From Gammaproteobacteria bacterium (GTDB lineage: Bacteria > Pseudomonadota > Gammaproteobacteria > Pseudomonadales > Azotimanducaceae): a stretch of DNA of 50,150 bases. Every line of letters begins with the position of its first letter. Position 1 is the stretch's first letter. The position numbers and the translations under genes were made by a program. The notes under the pieces are model-generated. The model was not told the DNA's origin. It was given only the letters and a program-made list of their open reading frames with translations, and did not search any database. The DNA is taken from the NCBI GenBank assembly GCA_002725995.1, contig PBRQ01000034.1, forward strand, positions 1-50,150. Direction: 5' to 3'. Shown here one piece after another: positions 34,543-42,189 of this stretch.

Positions 34543-34570
34543 TTGCCGGACCGGTAAGGGCTTGTAATAA
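34543..34570 (+). promoter_or_regulatory. Candidate promoter of the 34.6-37.2 kb operon
   Basis: TTGCCG at 34543-34548 is followed after 16 bp by TAATAA at 34565-34570, about 35 bp before the start codon at 34607. The elements are moderately close to the sigma-70 consensus. Confidence 0.35.
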
Positions 34571-34606
34571 TGAGGTTTCAGGGATTCAAGATTAAGGAAA
34601 CCTCCC

Positions 34607-35701
34607 ATGCTGACGAAAGGTGATGACTACCCATTACATCAAACGCCGGAACCTGTGGCCTATGTTGGTGCCAACAGGAATTTTTATGACCGGTTCTTCT
34701 ACAACGGCTATAACAAATCAGGGGAAATTTTCTTTGCCGCTGCCATGGGAGTCTACCCGTACCTTAATGTAATGGACGCAGCCTTCTCGGTAGTGGTTGA
34801 AGGTGTGCAGCACAATGTCTATGCATCTAAGAGCATGCACATGGAGCGTCTCGATACAAATGTTGGTTCCATCGGCATTGATATTGTAAAACCATTGGTG
34901 GAGCATCGCCTGACTTGTGATGACAAGGAAAACGGTATTGTTTCGGACCTAGTTTTTACTGCCAGCATGCCTGCTCATGAAGAGCCACGGTTTACCCGAA
35001 GGGCAGGCACCCAGGTCGTGATGGATATTACACGCTTGATGCAAAACGGCACCTGGTCCGGGTGGATTGAGGTTAAAGGCAAACGCATCGAGATAAGGCC
35101 TGCAGAGTACAGGGGAACTCGTGACCGGTCATGGGGAGTTCGCGTTGGAGTCGGAGCGGGGGATGTCCAAACTAATCCCTATGCGCCAGAATTCCAGTTT
35201 TATTGGCTTTGGAGTCCAATGGTGTTTGATGACTATACTGCACACTATTTTGTTAATGAAGATGCCTCTGGTGATGCATGGAATCGCAATGGCATGATTT
35301 TCCACTCCGGCGGTGAAGCCGAACAGGTGCAGGCAACTTCAAGCAAGCTTCAGTTTCTTTCAGGGACCCGTCATGCTTCCAGCGCCGAAGTGACCTTCAT
35401 CAAAAGTTCCGGTGAGGAACTGAACTTCAAGATTTCCTCGAAGTGGCACTTCTATATGAAAGGTATCGGTTACAGCCATGAGCGTTTTGGTCATGGGTCA
35501 TATCATGGAGAGCTTGAAACAGGCTATGACGAGTTCGTGACTGCCGACGTGGGGCCTGAAAACATTCATATCCAGGCCATGTGTGATGTTGTCTGTACTT
35601 CAAGTGAAGGCGAAGCAAAGGGCCAGTGTGTGCTGGAACAATTGATCGTCGGTCCCCATGGTCCTTCAGGCTTTACTGACGTGCTGGACTTTGCGCCATG
35701 A
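34607..35701 (+). CDS. CrtC/AttH-like (DUF7064/DUF7065-type) lipocalin-fold protein
   Basis: 364 residues with no signal peptide. Start MLTKGDDYPLHQTPEPVAY, then YDRFFYNGYNKSGEIFFAAAMGVYPYLNV and, from residue 215, SPMVFDDYTAHYFVNEDASGDA. These blocks resemble the two-lobed lipocalin-like fold of CrtC/AttH hydratases and the uncharacterised proteins often found beside phosphotransferases. AAGGAA lies seven bases before ATG. It overlaps the kinase gene by four bases (ATGA), so the operon is translationally coupled. The substrate is unknown. Confidence 0.8.
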   Translation: MLTKGDDYPLHQTPEPVAYVGANRNFYDRFFYNGYNKSGEIFFAAAMGVYPYLNVMDAAFSVVVEGVQHNVYASKSMHMERLDTNVGSIGIDIVKPLVEHRLTCDDKENGIVSDLVFTASMPAHEEPRFTRRAGTQVVMDITRLMQNGTWSGWIEVKGKRIEIRPAEYRGTRDRSWGVRVGVGAGDVQTNPYAPEFQFYWLWSPMVFDDYTAHYFVNEDASGDAWNRNGMIFHSGGEAEQVQATSSKLQFLSGTRHASSAEVTFIKSSGEELNFKISSKWHFYMKGIGYSHERFGHGSYHGELETGYDEFVTADVGPENIHIQAMCDVVCTSSEGEAKGQCVLEQLIVGPHGPSGFTDVLDFAP

Positions 35702-36735
35702 CGATAACGCTTGCTGAAGTTGCTGAGAAAACTGCCGTATACCTGGCTGCGAAATGGCAATGCCAGGTTGACGTTACGAATATCATGAAGATATTCGGTG
35801 GTGCCTCAAGGGAAACCTATCGTCTGGAAGTGGTGGCAGATGGTAATTCACGGGGGCTGATATTGCGCCGGGATCCACCGACCTCCCTTATCGATACGGA
35901 GCGTGAGTTGGAATATGGCGCCTACGCTGCCATCTATCCCACAGATATTCCCGTACCAGAGCCGCTGTTTCTCGAAAATGACACCAGCATAATGCAGCAG
36001 CCCTTCAGCATTATGGCGGCCGTCGATGGTGCGGTCACCGATGTCACGACCCTCAATGAGGAGCAAAAGGGACTGATTGGGCGGGAAAAATGGCAACTGT
36101 TGGGTTCCCTTGCGATGAAGGATCCCATTGGCCTGGGCTTTGACGAATTCATGGAAGTGCCGGAACTGGATCAGTGTGCTGCGAAGCAACTCGCCTACTG
36201 GGAAAAGGTCATCTTGGAGGATGAAATTCATCCTCAATCGATCGCACATGCCGCTATCCGCTGGCTAAAGAACAACCTGCCACCACCTGCACAGAAACTT
36301 TCCGTCGTTCATGGCGACTATCGCAGCGGGAACTTTCTGTTTGATCCTGCTGCTGGGATCAAGGCAGTACTTGACTGGGAAATGTGTCATCTGGGTGATC
36401 CCCTGGAGGATCTTGCCTGGTCCCTTGATCCACTGTGGAGTTGGGCTGAACCTGAAAATGCTGGGGGCCTTCTTCCACCTGGTGAAGCCATAAGGCTATG
36501 GGAGGAAAGCAGTGGGCTTGCCCTGGACCCGGGTGTATTCAAGTGGTGGCGGGTGTTTGCATCACTGAAAGGACTTGCCATCTGGATTTCCTCATCGGAG
36601 GACTTTCAAAACGGGGAGGGCAAGGACTCCATTCTGGCCATGGCTGGCTGGTTAATGACGGACCGGCAGAATCAGATTCTGCTCAATTACCTATCTCCCC
36701 ATTCGGTCGGAGAATGGAAGGGGGGAATCACATGA
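35698..36735 (+). CDS. Aminoglycoside-phosphotransferase-fold kinase (ACAD10-like)
   Basis: 345 residues. The kinase motifs are LSVVHGDYRSGNFLFDP (catalytic HGDyrsGN loop near residue 200) and KAVLDWEMCHLGDPLEDLAWSL (metal-binding D of LDWE). An IFGGASRETYRLEV nucleotide-loop region occurs near residue 24. This is the ACAD10/11-type phosphotransferase family, which phosphorylates hydroxyacyl-CoAs or other small alcohols. The start overlaps the upstream gene by four bases and the stop overlaps the next gene by four bases, so three proteins are made from one coupled operon. Confidence 0.9.
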   Translation: MTITLAEVAEKTAVYLAAKWQCQVDVTNIMKIFGGASRETYRLEVVADGNSRGLILRRDPPTSLIDTERELEYGAYAAIYPTDIPVPEPLFLENDTSIMQQPFSIMAAVDGAVTDVTTLNEEQKGLIGREKWQLLGSLAMKDPIGLGFDEFMEVPELDQCAAKQLAYWEKVILEDEIHPQSIAHAAIRWLKNNLPPPAQKLSVVHGDYRSGNFLFDPAAGIKAVLDWEMCHLGDPLEDLAWSLDPLWSWAEPENAGGLLPPGEAIRLWEESSGLALDPGVFKWWRVFASLKGLAIWISSSEDFQNGEGKDSILAMAGWLMTDRQNQILLNYLSPHSVGEWKGGIT

Positions 36736-37154
36736 TTCCAAATACCGATAGTGCATTACGGATGTTATCGCAGCGGTTGATGATGCAGCTTCTGCCTGAC
36801 ATAAAATCAGAATATAACCTGTCCGACGGCATGCTGCTGAGCATGTTGATGATGGCCGTCGCTGATGAAGTTGCAACGGGTATTGATACTCGTATGAAAG
36901 ATATTGCTGAAATGAAAGGGTTGCTGGAGCAGGGGCGTGGCTATCACGATGCGGGGAATCTCATTAGTGCCGAGCCAGACAGTTTCTCACTCAAGGATGT
37001 TAATCAGTTGCATGATGATTTGACGCGGCATCTCATAGAGTTACACGCACGGGTCGAAACAGCGGGGACTAGCGAAGCATCACAACTGGTGGGTGATATC
37101 TGGTCCTATCTAGAAGCATACACGGCTCGTCACGCCATCACTTCCCTGGGGTAG
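36732..37154 (+). CDS. Unknown helical protein, third gene of coupled operon
   Basis: 140 residues, MIPNTDSALRMLSQRLMMQL, predicted all-helical with no signal peptide. A methionine-rich segment, DGMLLSMLMMAVADEVATGI, follows. The ATG at 36732 overlaps the kinase stop (ATGA), with GGGGGG just before it. Longer upstream reading in this frame (from 36498) overlaps the kinase and is not credible. I do not recognise the family. The coupling suggests it works with the kinase and the lipocalin-like protein. Confidence 0.75.
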   Translation: MIPNTDSALRMLSQRLMMQLLPDIKSEYNLSDGMLLSMLMMAVADEVATGIDTRMKDIAEMKGLLEQGRGYHDAGNLISAEPDSFSLKDVNQLHDDLTRHLIELHARVETAGTSEASQLVGDIWSYLEAYTARHAITSLG

Positions 37155-37235
37155 CTATTCCGGATTGAAGAATCGGGTACCAGGTTCTGCAATCCTCCAG
37201 GAGGCTTAGGCCGCGCTATTCGTAAGCTTTTCAAA

Positions 37236-38207
37236 TCAGCCTGGTTTGTTACCGACAACAATCGCCCGACGTGGTGCAGGATATCCTTCCACGGTCAGTG
37301 AATGATCATCTGGATCAAGAAAATCAGCGAGGGATTGGAACTCCATCCAATCTGTTGTTTTTTGTTCTTTTGGACTCGTGATATTCACGTCGACGGTTCT
37401 AACGTTTTCAAGTCCAACCCGGCGCAATAGGTTTTCTAGCGCATCTGCGCTGGGCAGGAACCAGATATTGGACATTTTCGCATAGCGATTTTCCGGAACA
37501 AGTATGGTGTTTTCATCCCCCGGGGCTATGAGTGTCTCAAGTACTATCTCGCCGCCATCCCGGGCAAAGCTCAACAGTTCACCTATGTGATCGACGGGTG
37601 ATCGTCGGTGGTAAAGGACGCCAAGGGAAAATACCGTGTCAAAAGAATTGAATGCGGGCAGATGCTCTCCCCTTAATGGCAGGAGGTGCGCGTTGTTGGG
37701 CGGCAACAGGTTTTGTATTAGTTGAAACTGGTAGAGAAATAAGCGCGTTGGGTCTACACCGACCGCTAGCTCTGCGCCACTCCCGAGCATACGGTAAAGA
37801 AAATATCCATTCCCAGTGCCAATATCTAGGACATTTCTACCTGTCACGGGAGTGATATGCGGTTGCAGGCGATCCCATTTCCAGTCGGAACGCCATTCGG
37901 TATCAATGGGGACGCCGAGGATCTGCCATGGACCTTTTCGCCATGGCATAAAAGCTTTCAGCTGCGATGTGAACAGCTCAATATCAAGTTCGAGGGAGCT
38001 GGGCTGAGTCAGGCTGATACGACCCTCGTCAAGCTTGTATTGTGTAACTTCAGTTGTTGGCATCCCGGCAAGGGCGGCATCCCACTCGCGGCTCCTGCCA
38101 TGTTCGTCACTTTCATAGTGATCCACCAGCGCTGCTCGTAGGGCCACATGATGTTCTGCAAGGGGAGACTCCCTGGTCGTAGAAAAGAAATTTTCGAAAC
38201 TGATCAT
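37236..38207 (-). CDS. cmoB: tRNA uridine 5-oxyacetic acid(34)/5-methoxyuridine synthase CmoB
   Basis: 323 residues, the exact length of E. coli CmoB. FMPWRKGPWQILGVPIDTEWRSDWKWDRL and VLDIGTGNGYFLYRML (SAM motif I), then VGVDPTRLFLYQFQ and SLGVLYHRRSP are diagnostic. CmoB transfers the carboxymethyl group of carboxy-SAM, made by CmoA, to the wobble 5-hydroxyuridine of tRNAs. It overlaps the membrane protein gene by four bases (ATGA). cmoA lies one gene upstream. Confidence 0.97.
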   Translation of the reverse strand: MISFENFFSTTRESPLAEHHVALRAALVDHYESDEHGRSREWDAALAGMPTTEVTQYKLDEGRISLTQPSSLELDIELFTSQLKAFMPWRKGPWQILGVPIDTEWRSDWKWDRLQPHITPVTGRNVLDIGTGNGYFLYRMLGSGAELAVGVDPTRLFLYQFQLIQNLLPPNNAHLLPLRGEHLPAFNSFDTVFSLGVLYHRRSPVDHIGELLSFARDGGEIVLETLIAPGDENTILVPENRYAKMSNIWFLPSADALENLLRRVGLENVRTVDVNITSPKEQKTTDWMEFQSLADFLDPDDHSLTVEGYPAPRRAIVVGNKPG

Positions 38208-38749
38208 TCCGATATAGGGGAGTCATTGAGTTTAATGTAGTCTGTCAACATCTCCCATGCCGGGAAGGAATCCGATACCAGCCTAGTCAATAATACCTGG
38301 GCCAGTATGTAGGTCATCCTGTGTATCCACATAGAAAATACGAACAGCAATAGTGGGACCGAGTAGGTCGGCGAAAGAAGAAAGTCGCAGGCAACTGCAA
38401 TCCCCAGCGCAATGGTTATGCTTGGCCAGTCACCACCCTCGGCGGTCAGCCCCGCAAGGATAGTCCAGAAAATGCCGATTGCCGGAACAGTAACCGCGGC
38501 CCACCAACCCGAGTTGTTGATAACGACTAGCCCACATACCAGAAGCAATATCGGGGCTGCAGTGACACCCATCCACACCAGACCTTTTTGCCATAGTACC
38601 GAGGAAGCCGTTGTGTTCCGAATAGAAGAATTGTTAGTGTGAGTGAAAAACTGACGGGATACCCGTCGAGGAATACATATCGATGCCTGTCCACTGCTTA
38701 GCCGAGTCCGGACCTGGGTGAATTCTTCTTCTGTCAGATGCTTCTGCAT
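38204..38749 (-). CDS. Membrane protein between cmoA and cmoB, unknown function
   Basis: 181 residues. A soluble N-terminal part of about 60 residues (QKHLTEEEFTQVRTRLSSG) is followed by three or four hydrophobic segments, e.g. WMGVTAAPILLLVCGLVVI, AAVTVPAIGIFWTILAGL and IALGIAVACDFLL. I do not recognise the family. It sits between cmoA (22 bp upstream) and cmoB (4-bp overlap), so it is very probably in the cmo operon, but a role in tRNA modification is unproven. Confidence 0.75.
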   Translation of the reverse strand: MQKHLTEEEFTQVRTRLSSGQASICIPRRVSRQFFTHTNNSSIRNTTASSVLWQKGLVWMGVTAAPILLLVCGLVVINNSGWWAAVTVPAIGIFWTILAGLTAEGGDWPSITIALGIAVACDFLLSPTYSVPLLLFVFSMWIHRMTYILAQVLLTRLVSDSFPAWEMLTDYIKLNDSPISE

Positions 38750-38771
38750 GATTCCTGTTCCACGGGGTTGC

Positions 38772-39500
38772 CTATCTTATTGCCAGAAGTGACACAAAAT
38801 TAAGACAACTCACGCAGGGTTCGATGCTTGAAAATCCTGCAGTTTTTAGCCAGTCGATATGTTGGTCTATTGTCTTGGGAATCAGCACCTTTTCTAGAGA
38901 AGCTCGTTTTTGTGCGATTTCAAGATCACTATAGCCATGGTATTTCTTAAACTCGTGATGTAACTCGGTCATGAGTTCCTGCCGGGCTGGGTCCTCGAAT
39001 TTAATTTTCTCGGATAGTATCAGGGCGCCGCCCTGAGTCATGCCGTCAGCGATGCATTTGATCACTGCCCGTCGATCTCCATTGTCAATGAACTGCAGCG
39101 TAAAATTCATCACGACAACCGAAGCATTTTCAATAACCGTGTCCTGCACATTTTTCTCGATGATTTTTACGCTAGCCTGGCTATGGTCCAGTTGGAGGTT
39201 GTGCCGGCACTTTTCTACCATGGCGGTGGAGTTATCTACTCCTATTACGTTGCAGTCACTAGGGATATTCTGTCTTAATTTGAGTGTAGAGGCGCCGAGG
39301 GAGCAGCCCAGATCATAACAGTTCGTACCTGCCTGTGCATACTTGCCGGCCAGGACGCCAATCATATCCAGCAATAGGTTGTAGCCGGGAACTGATCTCT
39401 GGATCATATTTTCAAATACGTCTGCCACCTGGGCATCGAATTGAAACTCATCAATTCTTCCCCTGGGCAGCGAGAAGACGGTGTCTTTCCGGGTAACCAT
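38772..39500 (-). CDS. cmoA: Carboxy-S-adenosyl-L-methionine synthase CmoA
   Basis: About 242 residues from ATG at 39500, close to the 247 of E. coli CmoA. The start (MVTRKDTVFSLPRGRIDEF) is chosen because it matches the family N-terminus; a longer frame from 39557 has no support. MIQRSVPGYNLLLDMIGVLA, YDLGCSLGASTLKLRQNI and VVVMNFTLQFI are characteristic. It makes carboxy-SAM from SAM and prephenate, the donor for CmoB. It is the first gene of a leftward operon with a membrane protein gene and cmoB. Confidence 0.96.
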   Translation of the reverse strand: MVTRKDTVFSLPRGRIDEFQFDAQVADVFENMIQRSVPGYNLLLDMIGVLAGKYAQAGTNCYDLGCSLGASTLKLRQNIPSDCNVIGVDNSTAMVEKCRHNLQLDHSQASVKIIEKNVQDTVIENASVVVMNFTLQFIDNGDRRAVIKCIADGMTQGGALILSEKIKFEDPARQELMTELHHEFKKYHGYSDLEIAQKRASLEKVLIPKTIDQHIDWLKTAGFSSIEPCVSCLNFVSLLAIR

Positions 39501-39714
39501 TTTTTCTTCGATGTGTATGGCGGTGAAAAGCGCTATTGTAGTTGCTTCTCTACTCAAATACAGGTGTTGAGGTCCGCTTCTTGTGCACCAGAGGAAGAAG
39601 GAGGGGGTCAGAGCTTGATTAATTGCCGTACAGAGCTAAGATTGAGGTGAATTGTGCTGCATCGGCTGAAAGTGAATCTCGAGATGCTTGAACGACTTTA
39701 TAGAGTTTAAGAAT

Positions 39715-40305
39715 ATGAGCCTAAGAATTTTGCGAGTTAATACAGCGGGGTTTCCCCTTGAATGGTTGAGCTGGCAGGAGGCGGTTTGCCTGCATGCCAG
39801 GGAACTGGTGAGCTGGACCTATGGTGAAGAGGTGATGGAAGTTCATGGTGGCCATTCAAGGTTGACTGGCGAACAGACGGTGATGACCCTCAATAGCATC
39901 ATGGCATGCAGAGGTAAGGTCTTCACCAAGACCAGAGTGGAACCACCGCTGACTAACAGGGCACTATTTCGAAGAGATCAGAATGTGTGCTTGTACTGTG
40001 GAAATGTTTTCAAGGAATGTCAATTAAGCAGGGACCACGTTCACCCGCTATCCCGTGGGGGAACCGACAGCTGGACAAATGTGGTTGCCTCCTGCAAGCG
40101 CTGCAACACCCGTAAAGGTAACCTGCTGATCGAAGAAAGCAGTTTGGAACTGCTTGCCTTACCCTACTGCCCTAACCATGCGGAATATCTTGCACTAACC
40201 CATAGCGGACGAATTCTCGGTGATCAGATGGCTTTCCTTCGCAGACAGTTTTCGTCCAACGGTTGTTTGCTGGCTGACAATGCCAGATTAGCTGTTGCAA
40301 ATTGA
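39715..40305 (+). CDS. HNH endonuclease
   Basis: 196 residues from ATG at 39715. Motifs: C92-x-x-C95 (CLYCGNVF), RDHVHPLSRGGTDSWTN (the HNH core), then SCKRCNTRKGN with C127 and C130, so it has a zinc-stabilised HNH fold. The N-terminal 90 residues are of unknown function but include FPLEWLSWQEAVCL. It is a predicted DNA nuclease that stands alone; no methyltransferase or phage gene lies beside it. A TTG at 39688 could give nine more residues. Confidence 0.88.
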   Translation: MSLRILRVNTAGFPLEWLSWQEAVCLHARELVSWTYGEEVMEVHGGHSRLTGEQTVMTLNSIMACRGKVFTKTRVEPPLTNRALFRRDQNVCLYCGNVFKECQLSRDHVHPLSRGGTDSWTNVVASCKRCNTRKGNLLIEESSLELLALPYCPNHAEYLALTHSGRILGDQMAFLRRQFSSNGCLLADNARLAVAN

Positions 40306-40430
40306 GCATTCCTCAAAAAGGGAGCTATCATTGTCATCAGGAAGGTTTGAGGTCAGCGCAGCGCCCTCATGCCTGCGGGAAGTGTTAAACTTTTGCGATT
40401 GTTTTCTACCAGACCTGTTTTTCTAGAATC

Positions 40431-41345
40431 GTGTCAGAACAAGAAGATCAGCTAGTACCTGCTTTACCCACAATCAAACATTGCCCCAATTGTAGTGCCG
40501 GATTGCATGGGCAGTTCTGTTATTCCTGTGGCCAGAATCAGAAAGGCATCGACCGATTCTTTATCAGTATCATCAACGAGTCATTTGAGAACATTTTTAG
40601 TTCTGATTCCCGGAGTGCAAGAACACTTTTCTATCTGCTATTCAGGCCAGGCCACCTGTCTGCTGAGTACTTTTCCGGTCGCCGTGCCCGGTACATTCCG
40701 CCCTTAAGGCTGTATCTGATCACCAGCTTGATTTTTTTCTTCATTCTATCCATACAGACTAGCTTTAATTCAGACATAACTTTAGTAGATCCTAGCAAAG
40801 AGGCTAATCAGGAGCATAGGAGTCTGGAGGCAGATATCGATGGCTTGAACTTTTGGTTTTTGAGCGATGAAGAAAATCAGAACCTGACAAAAACCATCAA
40901 AGATCAGCTCGAAAAGGCACAGGCACGAATTGAAGATAGTCCGGGGGAATTTATCGGTAAATTCATGGATCTTGTGCCGCAGGTCATGTTTTTTCTTCTG
41001 CCGCTATTCACGGTGCTTCTAAAACTATTCTATTTCAGCTCCAACAAGTACTACACCGAGCATCTGATCCTTGCTGTTCATAACCACTGCTTTCTATTTA
41101 TAGCCTTGCTAGTCAGTAACCTGTTTGACTTATTTGGCGATACATCTTTGAAGTATGTGACGGCGCCAGTCGATGTAGCTGTCAGTATCTGGATCCCGGT
41201 TTACATTTATCTCTCACTATGGGTGTTCTATCAGCAGGGGTATTTCATAACGGCCGTGAAATACTGCTTTCTGGCTGTGTTCTACTTTGCTCTTTTTGGC
41301 GTTGGCGCTTCGCTTGCAATGATCTGGGGTGTCATGACACTGTGA
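40431..41345 (+). CDS. DUF3667 zinc-ribbon membrane protein
   Basis: 304 residues from GTG at 40431. Residues 15-35 form a zinc ribbon (C18-x2-C21, then C30-x2-C33 with YSCGQ). Next is RPGHLSAEYFSGRRARYIPP, a hallmark of DUF3667, then about five membrane helices, with a 90-residue soluble insert between the first two. The function is unknown; proteins of this kind are in the inner membrane. The stop overlaps the VanY-like gene by four bases (GTGA), suggesting that they act together. Confidence 0.85.
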   Translation: MSEQEDQLVPALPTIKHCPNCSAGLHGQFCYSCGQNQKGIDRFFISIINESFENIFSSDSRSARTLFYLLFRPGHLSAEYFSGRRARYIPPLRLYLITSLIFFFILSIQTSFNSDITLVDPSKEANQEHRSLEADIDGLNFWFLSDEENQNLTKTIKDQLEKAQARIEDSPGEFIGKFMDLVPQVMFFLLPLFTVLLKLFYFSSNKYYTEHLILAVHNHCFLFIALLVSNLFDLFGDTSLKYVTAPVDVAVSIWIPVYIYLSLWVFYQQGYFITAVKYCFLAVFYFALFGVGASLAMIWGVMTL

Positions 41346-41872
41346 ACTCAAGTGATTGGAATAAGATCTGGTCAAAGCTTGGTATTGGCAAAGAACTGGT
41401 TGAAGCCTGCACTTTGCCATTGCAGGATAATGCAGTTGACCTTGTTTCAGCAGGGACGGATGCAACCGGCCGAGAACAGTTTGTCACGCCCATGACCCTG
41501 CAGTGCTGGCAAGAAATGGAGGCAGCTGCTGGAAGCGATGGTATTGGCCTGCTCATAGTATCTGCATACCGGTCGGTCGAATATCAATGCCAGCTTATTC
41601 AGAACAAACTTGATAAGGGGCAGCAGATTGATGACATCGTCAAGGTGAATGCGATACCAGGGTTTAGTGAACATCACAGTGGTTGCGCGATCGATATCAC
41701 GACGGATGAATGCGAACCACTTACGGAAGCATTTGATCAGACTTCAGCTTTCAGATGGCTGGAACAAAATGCGGCAGGGTTTCGATTTGCCATGACCTAT
41801 CCCCGGGATAATTCCTACAACATTATCTATGAACCCTGGCACTGGGCTTGTCTGGAACATAGCCCGCTTTAG
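41342..41872 (+). CDS. VanY-like M15 D-alanyl-D-alanine carboxypeptidase
   Basis: About 176 residues from GTG at 41342. Metal motif SxHxxGxAxD is present (SEHHSGCAIDIT), followed by YEPWHWAC, with the His in EPWH as the third ligand. VSAYRSVEYQCQLIQNKL is the typical RS-x2-xQ block. It would trim the terminal D-Ala of peptidoglycan peptides. No signal peptide is present, which is odd for a cell-wall enzyme. A longer upstream reading would overlap the DUF3667 gene and add no signal peptide. The start overlaps the DUF3667 stop by four bases. Confidence 0.85.
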   Translation: MNSSDWNKIWSKLGIGKELVEACTLPLQDNAVDLVSAGTDATGREQFVTPMTLQCWQEMEAAAGSDGIGLLIVSAYRSVEYQCQLIQNKLDKGQQIDDIVKVNAIPGFSEHHSGCAIDITTDECEPLTEAFDQTSAFRWLEQNAAGFRFAMTYPRDNSYNIIYEPWHWACLEHSPL

Positions 41873-41880
41873 GTCTCCAC

Positions 41881-42189
41881 CTATGGCGTTGGCAATATGT
41901 CAAAGAATTCAGGGACCGGGTCCGTATAGTCGCTCGTTTCGATGTCTCTTACACTTGCCAGCATCGGTCCCGACCAACAGGCCTTTAGCATAGCGGCGAC
42001 ATCCTCGTTGCTGCCGGAGAAGACAGCTTCCACTGAGCCGTCACTGCGATTTCGAACCCAACCCAGCAGCGATCTTTTTCTCGCTTCAGCCTGGGTCCAG
42101 TAGCGGTACGAAACCCCTTGCACACGGCCATAAATCATCGCGTGAATCGTTAACAAGCTTCTATTCGCACCGGAATAGATTTGTGCCAC
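41881..42189 (-). CDS. Acylphosphatase
   Basis: 102 residues, with the family signatures GRVQGVSYRYW (catalytic Arg in RVQGVSYR) and GWVRNRSDGSVEAVFSG (catalytic Asn in RN). It hydrolyses acyl phosphates such as 1,3-bisphosphoglycerate in the cytoplasm. GTG at 42189 is the first in-frame start; it overlaps the end of the molybdopterin gene by 40 bases. A shorter start at 42156 (TTG) cannot be excluded. It is the last gene of the leftward cluster. Confidence 0.9.
   Translation of the reverse strand: MAQIYSGANRSLLTIHAMIYGRVQGVSYRYWTQAEARKRSLLGWVRNRSDGSVEAVFSGSNEDVAAMLKACWSGPMLASVRDIETSDYTDPVPEFFDILPTP

Noticed and set aside
36498..36731. Long N-terminal extension of the third operon gene
   Set aside because: It lies inside the kinase gene and would ignore the coupled ATGA start at 36732.
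37185..37215. Short palindrome CCTCC-A-GGAGG after the three-gene operon
   Set aside because: Too short and without a T-run, so not supported as a terminator.
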